This document shows positions 18,159 to 26,891 of a stretch of 61,587 nt of DNA, piece after piece. Positions within the stretch are counted from its first letter, which is position 1, and every line of letters begins with the position of its first letter. Under the pieces are notes generated by a model. The model searched no databases, was not told where the DNA came from, and saw only the letters and a program-made list of their open reading frames with translations. The stretch lies in contig BLLU01000063.1 in assembly GCA_011959105.1 (NCBI GenBank), positions 1 through 61,587 of the forward strand, in the 5' to 3' direction. A program made the translations under genes and the position numbers. Source of the stretch: Lachnospiraceae bacterium. Lineage in GTDB: Bacteria > Bacillota > Clostridia > Lachnospirales > Lachnospiraceae.

Positions 18159-18186
18159 TTGCAATGTAGAGTATCTATGCTACAAT
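18159..18186 (+). promoter_or_regulatory. Candidate promoter of the oligopeptide-type ABC operon
   Basis: TTGCAA (18159-18164) and TACAAT (18181-18186) are 16 bases apart, 57 bases before the start codon. CAATGTAG occurs twice, at 18162 and 18183, flanking the promoter core, and could be an operator. Confidence 0.65.
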
Positions 18187-18242
18187 GTAGGGGACAATAG
18201 AATAGTGAGAGGTTTATTGATCGAAGAGGAGAGGAACATATC

Positions 18243-19898
18243 ATGAAAAAACGGATTAGCGTTTTACTGATTATGGCACTTTTGACGATGGCTGCACTGA
18301 GCGGATGCACAGGCGGCACTGAAGGTTCTTCGGGGGATAATTCCTCTATGGAGTCCCAGACGGGCGGTACCCAGGAGTCTTTGGGGGAGGATTCCTCCGG
18401 AGAATCTCAAACAGGCGGTACGCAGGAGTCTTCGGAGGAGCAATCCTCTGGGGAGGCTCAGGCCGGCGCACCTGTTTACGGCGGCTCCATTGTTGTAGGA
18501 ATACAACAGGATGTTGATAGTCTTGACCCTCATAAGGCAACTGCGGCAGGAACTAAAGAAATCCTATTTAACATCTTTGAAGGCTTAGTGAAGCCGGACG
18601 AGAACGGCGACTTGATGAAAGCGCTTGCCAGCGACTATACCATCTCCGAGGACGGGCTGGTATATACCTTCACACTCAGAGAGGGCGTGAAGTTTCACAA
18701 TGGCAATGCGGTGACGGCGGAGGATGTGAAATACTCCCTGGAGCGGGCCAGCGGCCTGCTGGACGGCACCCCGCTGATCTCTTCGCTGAGCGTTCTCACG
18801 AGCGTGGATATTTTGGATGAAAAGACGGTTCAGGTCACAGTGGGCAGTGCCAACACGGAGTTGATTTACAGCTTTGTGGCAGCCATCATCCCTGCGGGCA
18901 GCGGGGAAGAGGAGAGCGGAACACCCATCGGGACGGGACCGTTTTCTTATGTGTCATATAAGCCCCAGGAGGGGATTGTGGTTGCCAAGAATCCGGATTA
19001 CTGGCAGCAGGGACTGCCCTATCTGGACGAGGTGAACTTCAAGATTGTAAACAGTCCGGATACGGCGCTGCTGGAATTAAAAGGCGGCTCCATCCAGATT
19101 TATCCCTATCTGACGGACAGCCAGGCCAATGAACTTACGGACAGTTTTCAGATTCTGTCCGCGCCCTCGGATGTGGTGCAGGCATTGTTCCTGAACAATG
19201 CGGTGGAACCTCTGAACGATGTGCGCATTCGCCAGGCCATCTGTTACGCGCTGGATCTGGATATGGTGAACGAGTTTGTGGCGGGAGGCGGCGCAACGCT
19301 GGTAAGTTCGGCTATGCTGCCCACATTGCACACTTATTATGTGGATCTGACGGATACTTACGGTACCGCAGCCAATATCCAGAAGGCTCAGGAATTGATG
19401 ACCGATGCGGGCTATCCCAACGGATTTGACCTGGAGATCACGGTGCCATCCAACTATGAGTACCATATGCAGACGGCAGAGGTGGTAGCGGAGCAGCTAA
19501 AAGCAGCAGGCATCAACGCCACCATCAATCCTGTGGAATGGAGCAGCTGGCTCAGCGACTGTTACACGGATCGGAACTATCAGTCCACCATCTCCGGCAT
19601 CACCAGCGACATGACCCCGGGCTACCTGACCAACCGTTTCCAGACGGATTCCAAGAAGAATTTCGTGAATTTCGCCAGCGCGGCCTATGACGAGGCATAC
19701 CAGAAGGCGGCGGCGGCCCTGGACCCGGTTGAGAAGGCAGAACTCTACAAGCAGGTACAGAAGATTCTGTGCGACGAGGCGGGCAGTGCCTTTATTCAGG
19801 TGCCCCCCATCACCATTGCCATGGATCCCAAGCTGGCGGGTTACAAATTCTACCCGGTATATGTACAGGATATGAGCACGGTGTATTATACGGAATAA
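18243..19898 (+). CDS. ABC transporter substrate-binding lipoprotein, family 5 (peptide/nickel type)
   Basis: The 551-residue protein is a lipoprotein: signal peptide with lipobox LSGC and lipidated Cys22. It carries a Ser/Gly/Glu-rich linker (about 23-75) made of near-repeats around ESQTGGTQES. The rest is an SBP_bac_5 domain (GIQQDVDSLDPHKA, LREGVKFHNGNAVTAEDVKYSLER, and the late MDPKLAGYKF). It should capture a peptide or similar ligand outside the membrane and deliver it to the permeases encoded downstream. The ligand cannot be named from sequence. It has its own promoter and an AGAGGAGAGG ribosome site. Confidence 0.93.
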   Translation: MKKRISVLLIMALLTMAALSGCTGGTEGSSGDNSSMESQTGGTQESLGEDSSGESQTGGTQESSEEQSSGEAQAGAPVYGGSIVVGIQQDVDSLDPHKATAAGTKEILFNIFEGLVKPDENGDLMKALASDYTISEDGLVYTFTLREGVKFHNGNAVTAEDVKYSLERASGLLDGTPLISSLSVLTSVDILDEKTVQVTVGSANTELIYSFVAAIIPAGSGEEESGTPIGTGPFSYVSYKPQEGIVVAKNPDYWQQGLPYLDEVNFKIVNSPDTALLELKGGSIQIYPYLTDSQANELTDSFQILSAPSDVVQALFLNNAVEPLNDVRIRQAICYALDLDMVNEFVAGGGATLVSSAMLPTLHTYYVDLTDTYGTAANIQKAQELMTDAGYPNGFDLEITVPSNYEYHMQTAEVVAEQLKAAGINATINPVEWSSWLSDCYTDRNYQSTISGITSDMTPGYLTNRFQTDSKKNFVNFASAAYDEAYQKAAAALDPVEKAELYKQVQKILCDEAGSAFIQVPPITIAMDPKLAGYKFYPVYVQDMSTVYYTE

Positions 19899-19949
19899 CA
19901 ATATCCGGGAGGTCGGTTACGGAAATATAAATAAAAAAGGAGGCGGCCC

Positions 19950-20909
19950 ATGAAATACCTTGGTAAAAAAATCGTTACTCTCATTATGACATTGTTCGTG
20001 GTATCTGCGGCCGCCTTTATTGCGTTTCAGATTATCCCCGGGGATGTGGTGACTTCCATACTGGGGACGGAGGCGACTCCCGAGAGGGAGGCCCAGCTTC
20101 GGGAAGAACTGGGACTGAATGATCCTCCGGTGGTTCGGTATTTCCGCTGGGCGGGGGGCGTGCTTCTGGGCGATCTGGGCATCAGCTACCGCTATGCCAA
20201 GAACATGAACGAGATGATGCCGGTGGCGGAATTGATCGGGGACAAACTGCCGGTAACATTGTCTCTGGCGGCCATTTCGCTGGTGCTGATTGTGGCAGTA
20301 TCCATTCCGCTGGGGGTGTTGTGGGCCCGCAGCAGAAATAAGGTATTGGACGCAGCCCTGGGGGTGATCACCCAGGCAACCATGGCGATTCCCTCTTTTT
20401 TTCTGGGAATCCTTGTCACCTATCTGTTTGGCATGGTGTTTAAATGTTTTGTGCCGGGGGGATATGTAAGTTATGAGAAGGATATGGGAGGCTTCCTCTT
20501 TTATCTGCTGTTCCCGGCACTGGCGATCGCCTTGCCCAAGGCGGCCATGACGGCCCGCTTTTTACGGGGATCGCTGCTGACGGAACTTCGGGCGGACTAT
20601 GTGCGCACGGCCCGGAGCAAGGGGTGCGGCGAGCGGCGGGTGATGTACGGTCATGTGCTGCGCAATGCCATGATGCCGGTGATCACTTTCCTGGGCATGA
20701 TTATCGCCGAGATCGTAGCGGGCAGTATCGTGGTGGAGCAGGTATTTTCCCTGCCGGGGATCGGGAGGCTGCTGATCAGTTCCATTTCCACCAGGGATTT
20801 GCCGGTGGTGGAGATACTGATTTTGTATATCACATTTGTGGTGATTTTTGTGTACTTCCTGGTGGACATCCTGTACCGGGTGGTGGATCCCAGGATCAGC
20901 GGCAAGTGA
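19950..20909 (+). CDS. ABC transporter permease, DppB/OppB type
   Basis: The 319-residue protein has the DppB layout: an N-terminal helix (about 10-30), the periplasmic segment with the conserved PEREAQLREELGLNDPPVVR, then five more helices. Its cytoplasmic EAA loop (ADYVRTARSKGCGERRVMYGHVLRNA) couples to the ATPase. It forms the channel with the DppC-like protein encoded at about 21.2 kb. An AGGAGGCGG site precedes the ATG, and the gene lies 51 bases after the binding-protein stop. Confidence 0.93.
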   Translation: MKYLGKKIVTLIMTLFVVSAAAFIAFQIIPGDVVTSILGTEATPEREAQLREELGLNDPPVVRYFRWAGGVLLGDLGISYRYAKNMNEMMPVAELIGDKLPVTLSLAAISLVLIVAVSIPLGVLWARSRNKVLDAALGVITQATMAIPSFFLGILVTYLFGMVFKCFVPGGYVSYEKDMGGFLFYLLFPALAIALPKAAMTARFLRGSLLTELRADYVRTARSKGCGERRVMYGHVLRNAMMPVITFLGMIIAEIVAGSIVVEQVFSLPGIGRLLISSISTRDLPVVEILILYITFVVIFVYFLVDILYRVVDPRISGK

Positions 20910-20942
20910 GCGGTTGACGGGAGCTTTGGAGGCAAAGAGGGT

Positions 20943-21242
20943 ATGGAAAAGCTGATGTATATGGTGATGCTTGAGAAGAGCAAGACCTATAACAGAGTGA
21001 CAAAGAAGGTAATCACGGAGCATGTTGAAAATATAAGAAGACTGGACGATGCGGGAAAGCTGGAAATCTGCGGCGTGTTTAAGGGATATCCGGGGATGGC
21101 GGGTATGTATATCCTGAAGACGGAAAGCCGTGAGGAAGCGGAAGAGATATGCAAATCGGAGCCGCTGGTGGTGGGGGAATATGCAAAGTATAAATTAGTT
21201 GCCCTGCAGATTGCCAATCGGGAGAACAACTATCTGCTGTGA
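20943..21242 (+). CDS. YCII-related small protein within the ABC operon
   Basis: The 99-residue protein has the YCII/YciI-like dimeric alpha-beta barrel pattern: a first strand YMVMLEKS, a helix with a conserved-type His (TEHVENIRRLDDAGKLEICG), and the late strand with EEAEEICKSEPLVVGEYAKY. YCII proteins are small putative enzymes or regulators of unclear function. It sits between two permease genes of one transporter and its stop codon overlaps a possible GTG of the next gene. It is thus likely cotranscribed and perhaps linked to the imported compound. This position is unusual for Dpp-type operons. Confidence 0.75.
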   Translation: MEKLMYMVMLEKSKTYNRVTKKVITEHVENIRRLDDAGKLEICGVFKGYPGMAGMYILKTESREEAEEICKSEPLVVGEYAKYKLVALQIANRENNYLL

Positions 21243-21280
21243 TTCGGCATAGGTTCAATGCGCGGAAGACTGGAGAAAAC

Positions 21281-22093
21281 GTGAAGAAAAGAAGCGGTAT
21301 AAAATGGAATAAATACTTGATTGCGGGCCTGTGTATGACGGGCCTTGTGGTGTTTCTGGCCCTGTTGGGCGTTTTCTGGACGCCCTACAGCACTACATCC
21401 ATGTCTGCTTCCCAGCGTTTTGCGGCTCCCTCTCTGCAGCATTTGTTCGGCACGGATAATTTCGGGCGGGACATTTTTTCCCGGGTAATGAAGGGCATCG
21501 GCGCAACCATATGGATCAGTACGCTGGTGGTAGCCCTGTCCGGGGGAGTGGGTATCCTGGTGGGGGCGCTGACAGGATATTTCGGGGGTATTGTGGATGA
21601 GGTGGTGATGCGGTTTACCGACGCAATCAACGGTTTTCCCAGCATCCTGCTGGCGCTGGTGGTGATCAGTGTCCTGGGCACGGGGCAGCGGAATCTGGTG
21701 ATCTCACTGGGTATAGTGTTCATGCCCAGTTTCATCCGCATTGTTCGAAGCGAGTTTATCCGGCTGCGGGACGCGGATTATATCAGCCGGGCCCGACTCA
21801 TGGGCGTGGGACGGGGGAGGATTCTTTTTATACATATCCTGCCCAACATTTTTTCCACATTCTGGGTGTCGGTGATGATCGGCTTCAACAATGCCATTCT
21901 GGCGGAATCCGGCATGAGTTATCTGGGGATCGGCGTGCAGCCTCCCCAGGCCAGTCTGGGAAAGATGTTGTCCGATGCCCAGGGATATCTCACTACGGCT
22001 CCCTGGTATGCTTTGGCGCCGGGGCTGACCATTGTGTGGATTGTGCTGGGATTTTCTCTGCTCAGTGAGGGCATACAGCGACTGGGCAAATGA
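21281..22093 (+). CDS. ABC transporter permease, DppC/OppC type
   Basis: The protein has an N-terminal hydrophobic helix (KYLIAGLCMTGLVVFLALLGVFW), the DppC signature HLFGTDNFGRDIFSRVMKGIGATI, and an EAA loop DYISRARLMGVGRGRILFIHILPN. It pairs with the DppB-like permease in the membrane. The GTG at 21281 has a GGAG site five bases upstream and gives 270 residues. An alternative GTG at 21239 overlaps the stop of the YCII gene (GTGA) and would add 14 residues; coupling to the preceding gene would then be likely. Confidence 0.92.
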   Translation: MKKRSGIKWNKYLIAGLCMTGLVVFLALLGVFWTPYSTTSMSASQRFAAPSLQHLFGTDNFGRDIFSRVMKGIGATIWISTLVVALSGGVGILVGALTGYFGGIVDEVVMRFTDAINGFPSILLALVVISVLGTGQRNLVISLGIVFMPSFIRIVRSEFIRLRDADYISRARLMGVGRGRILFIHILPNIFSTFWVSVMIGFNNAILAESGMSYLGIGVQPPQASLGKMLSDAQGYLTTAPWYALAPGLTIVWIVLGFSLLSEGIQRLGK

Positions 22094-22156
22094 GGACAGA
22101 GACTTATGGCGAAGAGATTATGGGTATCATGTACAGGTACAGGGAGGTGACGCACA

Positions 22157-23845
22157 GTGATTACCATAGAAGATCTATCAGTCAATTTTGGCAGGACGGA
22201 GGCAGTGCGTCATGTGAGCCTGGAGATCCCCGACGGGCAGATTCTGGGGGTGGTGGGGGAATCCGGTTCCGGTAAGTCCGTCACCGCCCTGACTTTGATG
22301 GGGCTGGTATCGGAGGAAGCCACAGTGACCAGCGGAAGAATCCTGTATGACGATGTGGTGCTGCAGGAGGCGGGAAAGCCCCGGGATAAGGCATTGTATC
22401 GGCGATATCAGGGGGATTGTATGTCCATGGTGTTTCAGGAACCCATGACTTCGCTGAATCCCACCCAGCGGGTGGGCCGGCAGGTGGAGGAAATGCTGCG
22501 GCTGCACAGTATGCCGGCCTATTCCAGGGAGAGTGTTCCGGGCACAGGGCCGACCGCCCAGGGAGAGGCATGTTTCCCCGATCACAGTACCGAGGCTGCC
22601 CGGGAGGGAGGCCTGCGCTTCTGCCGCAGCAAGCAGGAGCGGCAGGCCATGAAGCAGTTGGTTCTGGAGACTTTTGCCGCAGTGGGGCTTCGGGAGCCGG
22701 AGCGGGTGTATGGCTGTTATCCGCATCAGCTCAGCGGGGGGATGCGCCAGAGGGTGATGATTGCCATGGCCATTATCCTGCATCCCCGGCTGATCGTGGC
22801 CGATGAGCCCACAACGGCCCTGGATGTGACGGTGCAGAACCAGATTATGGACCTGCTGCGGGAAATCAACGGGAAACGGCATAATGCCATTCTTTTTATT
22901 ACCCATGATTTGAATCTGGCAAAGCGGATTTGTCACAGGATCGCCGTGATGAAGGACGGCAGGGTGGTGGAGACGGGCACGCCGGAGGAGATCTTTGAGC
23001 GTCCGAAAGAAGAATATACCCGGAATCTGATTGAGGCGGTGCCCAGCCGCATGAAACCCAGGGGCAGAAGCGGCTGGGAGGGCAGTATTCCCTGCCCGGA
23101 GCCGGTGGTGTCTGTTAAGGGGCTCCAGGTATACTACCGGGAGGGCGGCAACAGCCTGTTTTCCCAGAGAAAGAAAAACCAGGTGGTGCGGGACGCCGAG
23201 TTTGAGATTCGTAAGGGAGAGATTCTGGGACTGGTGGGAGAAAGCGGCTGCGGCAAGACCTCTCTGTCCAAGGCCATTTTGGGAATGAACCGGGATATTG
23301 CGGGCGAGATCGTCCATTACTCCACCCGTCCTCAGATGATTTTTCAGGATCCTTACAGCAGTCTGAATCCCTCCAAGACCGTGGGATGGCTGCTGGAGGA
23401 ACCTCTGCGGGCCAGGGGGAAGCTGGAGCCGGACAAAGCCATGTCGGCGGCGGATATGCGCGCCGCGGCCATGGAGATGCTTGGAACGGTGGGACTTACC
23501 GAGGCGTATTATGACCGCAGACCCTTCCAGCTCAGCGGCGGGCAGCGGCAGCGCATCAGCATCGGCCAGGCTCTGATTACCAGGCCGGGGCTGGTCATCG
23601 CGGATGAACCGGTGTCGGCCCTGGACGTAACCATACAGGCCCAGATCATGGAACTGATGCGCAGACTCCAGGAAGAACTGCAGCTGTCTTATCTGTTTAT
23701 TTCTCATGACATCAATGTGATCTACCAGATGAGTGACAGGATCATGGTTATGAAAGAAGGAAAAATCCTGGAGATCGGGGAGACGGAAGAGGTGTTTGCC
23801 CACCCCCGGGAGGCATATACGAAACAGCTGCTGAGGGAATCATAG
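22157..23845 (+). CDS. Fused two-domain ABC ATPase (DppD-DppF type)
   Basis: One 562-residue polypeptide contains both nucleotide-binding domains of an Opp/Dpp importer. Domain 1 has Walker A GESGSGKS (34-41), signature LSGGMRQR and Walker B LIVADEPTTALDVT. Domain 2 has Walker A GESGCGKT (361-368), signature LSGGQRQR and LVIADEPVSALDVT. Both domains look complete, so both should bind ATP. Domain 1 has an insertion of about 50 residues before the signature (HSMPAYSRESVPGTG region). The GTG start has a GGAGGTGA site. Fusion of the two ATPases is less common than separate genes but known, for example in GsiA-like systems. Confidence 0.93.
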   Translation: MITIEDLSVNFGRTEAVRHVSLEIPDGQILGVVGESGSGKSVTALTLMGLVSEEATVTSGRILYDDVVLQEAGKPRDKALYRRYQGDCMSMVFQEPMTSLNPTQRVGRQVEEMLRLHSMPAYSRESVPGTGPTAQGEACFPDHSTEAAREGGLRFCRSKQERQAMKQLVLETFAAVGLREPERVYGCYPHQLSGGMRQRVMIAMAIILHPRLIVADEPTTALDVTVQNQIMDLLREINGKRHNAILFITHDLNLAKRICHRIAVMKDGRVVETGTPEEIFERPKEEYTRNLIEAVPSRMKPRGRSGWEGSIPCPEPVVSVKGLQVYYREGGNSLFSQRKKNQVVRDAEFEIRKGEILGLVGESGCGKTSLSKAILGMNRDIAGEIVHYSTRPQMIFQDPYSSLNPSKTVGWLLEEPLRARGKLEPDKAMSAADMRAAAMEMLGTVGLTEAYYDRRPFQLSGGQRQRISIGQALITRPGLVIADEPVSALDVTIQAQIMELMRRLQEELQLSYLFISHDINVIYQMSDRIMVMKEGKILEIGETEEVFAHPREAYTKQLLRES

Positions 23846-23875
23846 GGCCCGGAAAAAGAGTCGGGGGGACTGGGA

Positions 23876-24589
23876 ATGCGCTACGATTGTCTGATCATAG
23901 ATGACGAGAAGATGCTTGCCGATAACACGGCGGAATATTTTAATCTGTTCGGCGTTAAGACGGCGGCAGTCTATGGAGTGGAGGAGTGCCGCTGTTTTTT
24001 GCGGGAAAATGAAGCGCAGCTGCTCTTGCTGGATATCAACTTAGGAGATGGCAGCGGCTTTGGACTGTGCAGGGAATTGCGGGAGGCGCTGGACATTCCC
24101 ATTCTGTTTATTTCGGCCCGGACCAGCGAGGATGATCAGATCATTGCGCTGGGGATCGGCGGGGACGATTACATCCGAAAGCCGTATTCCCTGGGTGTTC
24201 TGCTGGCTAAAGTCAAAGCGGTATTAAAGCGTTACGGCCGGGGCGCCGGGCAGGATGGATATGAGGATGACTGGCTGAAAATCGACTTTGGGGCCAAGGG
24301 CGTATGGGTGCAGGGCAGACCCGTAAAACTGACCATGCTGGAGTTCCGGCTTTTGGCATATCTGGCGCGGAACAAAGACCGGGTGGTGCCCAAACAGGAA
24401 CTGTTTGAAAAGGTCTGGGAGGACAGGATCACGGGGGATGGGACGCTGAACGTGCATGTCCGCAGGATCCGGGAGGCCATAGAGCCCGAACCCAACCGGC
24501 CCCGGTATATTGTGACATTCTGGGGAGAGGGTTACCGATTCCGGGGAGCGGAAACAGGAGAGCCGGGAGGAACTGTCGGCTCTACATAG
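23876..24589 (+). CDS. OmpR-family response regulator
   Basis: The 237-residue protein has a receiver domain with the phosphate-accepting Asp53 (LLLLDINLGDGSG), acidic pair at 9-10 and conserved Lys in YIRKPYSLGVL. It is followed by a winged-helix DNA-binding domain (TMLEFRLLAYLARNKDRVV to GEGYRF). It lies 30 bases after the ABC ATPase gene and 48 bases before its histidine kinase. Its probable binding site is the set of TTTAAGAA repeats at 25971-26010 ahead of the exporter genes, inferred from the 11-base phasing typical for this family. Confidence 0.93.
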   Translation: MRYDCLIIDDEKMLADNTAEYFNLFGVKTAAVYGVEECRCFLRENEAQLLLLDINLGDGSGFGLCRELREALDIPILFISARTSEDDQIIALGIGGDDYIRKPYSLGVLLAKVKAVLKRYGRGAGQDGYEDDWLKIDFGAKGVWVQGRPVKLTMLEFRLLAYLARNKDRVVPKQELFEKVWEDRITGDGTLNVHVRRIREAIEPEPNRPRYIVTFWGEGYRFRGAETGEPGGTVGST

Positions 24590-24637
24590 GGGCCGCCCAA
24601 TGGCGGAACGGATTTTCCGGGACGGGTGGAGAGGGAA

Positions 24638-25927
24638 ATGAGAAAAAAATACCTGTTGATCATTTTGTGGATTTTAATACCTTTTTTTGCAGAGGCGGCG
24701 CTTTTAGCCGCCTTTATGCGTACCGGCCGCACCGGGGGAGGCTTTTTGCAGGACACTGTGGCGGTCAATGAGATTGCCAGGACAGTGGAGGCGCACTGGG
24801 GAGACCTGGAGGAACCGATTTTCCAGGAAAATTGTCCCTTTGCATATGACTTTACGGTACTGGACCGGGAGGGGAATCTGCTGTGGAAGTCGGCGGAGGG
24901 ACTGAGCGAGAGTATAAATGCCGCCATATCCCACAGGGACACCATTCTGGATGTGGCCCGGGACGGGGCCACGGTGGGGAAAGTGATAATACACAATGGG
25001 TCGGAGGAAGATTATGAGGCCCGGAAGCGGAACCTGGCCATGGCGCTGCTGCTGGTTTTTCTGCTTCAGGCGGCGGTATTGTTGGGCTATACCGCCTGGA
25101 TTTATTACAGACTGATCCGGCCTTTCCGCAGACTGAAAGGCTTTGCCGAGCGGGTGGCGGGCGGCAATCTGGATGTGCCGCTTCAGATGGACAGACACAA
25201 TCTCTTTGGCGCGTTCACGGAGAGTTTTGACATCATGCGTTCGGAACTGAGGAAGGCCCGGCTGGCTGAGGCTCAGGCCAACGCGGCCAAAAAGGAACTG
25301 GTGGCAAAGCTGTCCCATGATATTAAGACTCCCGTGGCCAGCATCAAGGCGGCATCGGAGTTGGGGCTGGCCCTGTCCGACAGCGACAGAATGCGGGACA
25401 ATTACACGCAGATCATCCGCAAGGCGGATCAGATCAACACGCTGATTACGGATCTGTTTACCGCGACTCTGGAGGAATTACAGCAGCTTACCGTGGCCCC
25501 GACAGACATATCCAGCGGAGAACTGGCTCTGCTGTTGGAAAACGCGGACTATCTGCACCGCTCGCAAATCCCTCCCATTCCCTCCTGCCTGCTCCATGCG
25601 GACAGGCTTCGGCTGCAGCAGGTGCTGGACAATCTTTTTGCCAATTCCTACAAGTATGCCGGCACGGAGATTGTGGTTGCCATAACCAGGGAAAAATGCT
25701 GCCTGGCGGTGCTGATCGAGGACTTTGGCGGCGGGGTACCCGATCAGGAACTGCCCTTGCTGAAAGAGAAATTCAGGCGGGGGAGCAATGTGGGAGACCG
25801 GGAAGGGGCCGGACTGGGACTCTTTATCTCCGATTATTTCATGAGGGAGATGGGAGGCGATCTGATCGTGGAGAACGGGGCCGGGGGACTGCGGGTGCGG
25901 GTGATGATTCCACTGAGCAGAGCGTAG
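24638..25927 (+). CDS. Membrane sensor histidine kinase
   Basis: The 429-residue protein has a first membrane helix (about 5-28), an extracytoplasmic sensing region of about 100 residues, and a second helix (about 133-157). A HAMP-like linker (RLIRPFRRLKGFAERVAGG) precedes the HisKA dimer with phosphorylated His227 (KLSHDIKTP). The ATP-binding domain has an N-box DNLFANSYKYA and G-boxes DFGGGVPD and GAGLGLFI. It should phosphorylate the response regulator encoded upstream. The ATG at 24638 follows a GGAGAGGGA site; a GTG at 24626 was rejected. Confidence 0.92.
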   Translation: MRKKYLLIILWILIPFFAEAALLAAFMRTGRTGGGFLQDTVAVNEIARTVEAHWGDLEEPIFQENCPFAYDFTVLDREGNLLWKSAEGLSESINAAISHRDTILDVARDGATVGKVIIHNGSEEDYEARKRNLAMALLLVFLLQAAVLLGYTAWIYYRLIRPFRRLKGFAERVAGGNLDVPLQMDRHNLFGAFTESFDIMRSELRKARLAEAQANAAKKELVAKLSHDIKTPVASIKAASELGLALSDSDRMRDNYTQIIRKADQINTLITDLFTATLEELQQLTVAPTDISSGELALLLENADYLHRSQIPPIPSCLLHADRLRLQQVLDNLFANSYKYAGTEIVVAITREKCCLAVLIEDFGGGVPDQELPLLKEKFRRGSNVGDREGAGLGLFISDYFMREMGGDLIVENGAGGLRVRVMIPLSRA

Positions 25928-25970
25928 CCTTATATGCCCCAGGGGGGCAAATACGATCTTTTCTGCCGTA

Positions 25971-26037
25971 TTTAAGAAGTATTTAAGAATTGCCTAAAGA
26001 CATTTAAGAATTGGATCTCTAGAATGGAATGTATAAA
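25971..26037 (+). promoter_or_regulatory. Phased TTTAAGAA direct repeats and promoter of the exporter operon
   Basis: TTTAAGAA occurs at 25971-25978, 25982-25989 and 26003-26010, with a degenerate CCTAAAGA at 25993. The steps are 11, 11 and 10 bases, as for OmpR-type regulators bound side by side on one helix face. A possible -10 TATAAA (26032-26037) lies downstream with a poor -35 (AATTGG) touching the last repeat, as expected for an activated promoter. Confidence 0.7.
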
Positions 26038-26131
26038 ACAGCTTCTTCCCGGGCCGTGCAGGGTGAAAGCAGTCTCTGGATATCGGAGGCCGAAAGGGGG
26101 AGATGCATAATCTGCAATCGGAGGTTAGGCT

Positions 26132-26890
26132 ATGAAAAAAATACTCTTAAAGACGGAGAGCCTTAGCAAGTCCTTTTCCAGCGGAGGGGTCCTGCAGCAT
26201 GTTTTGAAAAACATTGACTTAGAACTATATGAGGGGGATTTTACTGTGATCATGGGGGCCAGCGGAGCGGGAAAGTCCACACTGCTGTATGCTCTGTCGG
26301 GGATGGATACCCCCACACTTGGCAGGATTACCTTTGGCGGGGAGGTGATTTCGGACTATAACCCGGACGAACTGGCTGTTTTCCGGCGCAGGCATTGCGG
26401 CTTTGTGTTCCAGCAGATTTATCTGATTGACGGCATGTCCCTCATGGACAATGTGCTGGCGGCGGGACTGCTGGTAAACAAAGACAGAAAGGCTCTGGCG
26501 GAGCGGGCTGGGGAGTTGTTCCGGGCGGTGAACATCCCGGAGGAGACTTGGCATAAGTTTCCCACCCAGATCTCCGGCGGTGAAGCCCAGCGGGCCGGAA
26601 TAGTCCGGGGACTGATCAATTCCCCCGAGATACTGTATGCCGACGAGCCCACGGGAGCTCTGAACTCCCGCACCGGTCTGCAGGTTCTGGATACCTTGAC
26701 CGAATTTAACCGAAGGGGCCAGAGTGTGGTGATGGTCACCCACGACATGCGCTCGGCGCGCCGGGGCAACCGCATCCTTTATCTGAAAGATGGCGTGATC
26801 CTGGGGGAGTGCAGCCTGGGCGCATATGAGCATGGGGATGTAAAGAGGCATGAAAAGCTTTCGGCATTTCTGACGGAAATGGGGTGGTAA
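26132..26890 (+). CDS. ABC exporter ATP-binding protein (MacB/BceA-like)
   Basis: The 252-residue ATPase has Walker A GASGAGKS (42-49), a Q-loop CGFVFQQIYLIDGMS, signature ISGGEAQR and Walker B ILYADEPTGALNSRTG, all typical of the LolD/MacB/BceA branch that drives FtsX-type permeases. Its stop codon is one base from the permease ATG, so the two form one transporter. With the adjacent two-component system the layout resembles peptide-antibiotic detoxification modules. The start has a GGAGG site 10 bases upstream. Confidence 0.92.
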   Translation: MKKILLKTESLSKSFSSGGVLQHVLKNIDLELYEGDFTVIMGASGAGKSTLLYALSGMDTPTLGRITFGGEVISDYNPDELAVFRRRHCGFVFQQIYLIDGMSLMDNVLAAGLLVNKDRKALAERAGELFRAVNIPEETWHKFPTQISGGEAQRAGIVRGLINSPEILYADEPTGALNSRTGLQVLDTLTEFNRRGQSVVMVTHDMRSARRGNRILYLKDGVILGECSLGAYEHGDVKRHEKLSAFLTEMGW

Positions 26891-26891
26891 G

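Noticed and set aside
22157..23845. Frameshift or assembly fusion of two ATPase genes
   Set aside because: Both domains are complete with a normal linker, as in known naturally fused Dpp/Gsi-type ATPases.
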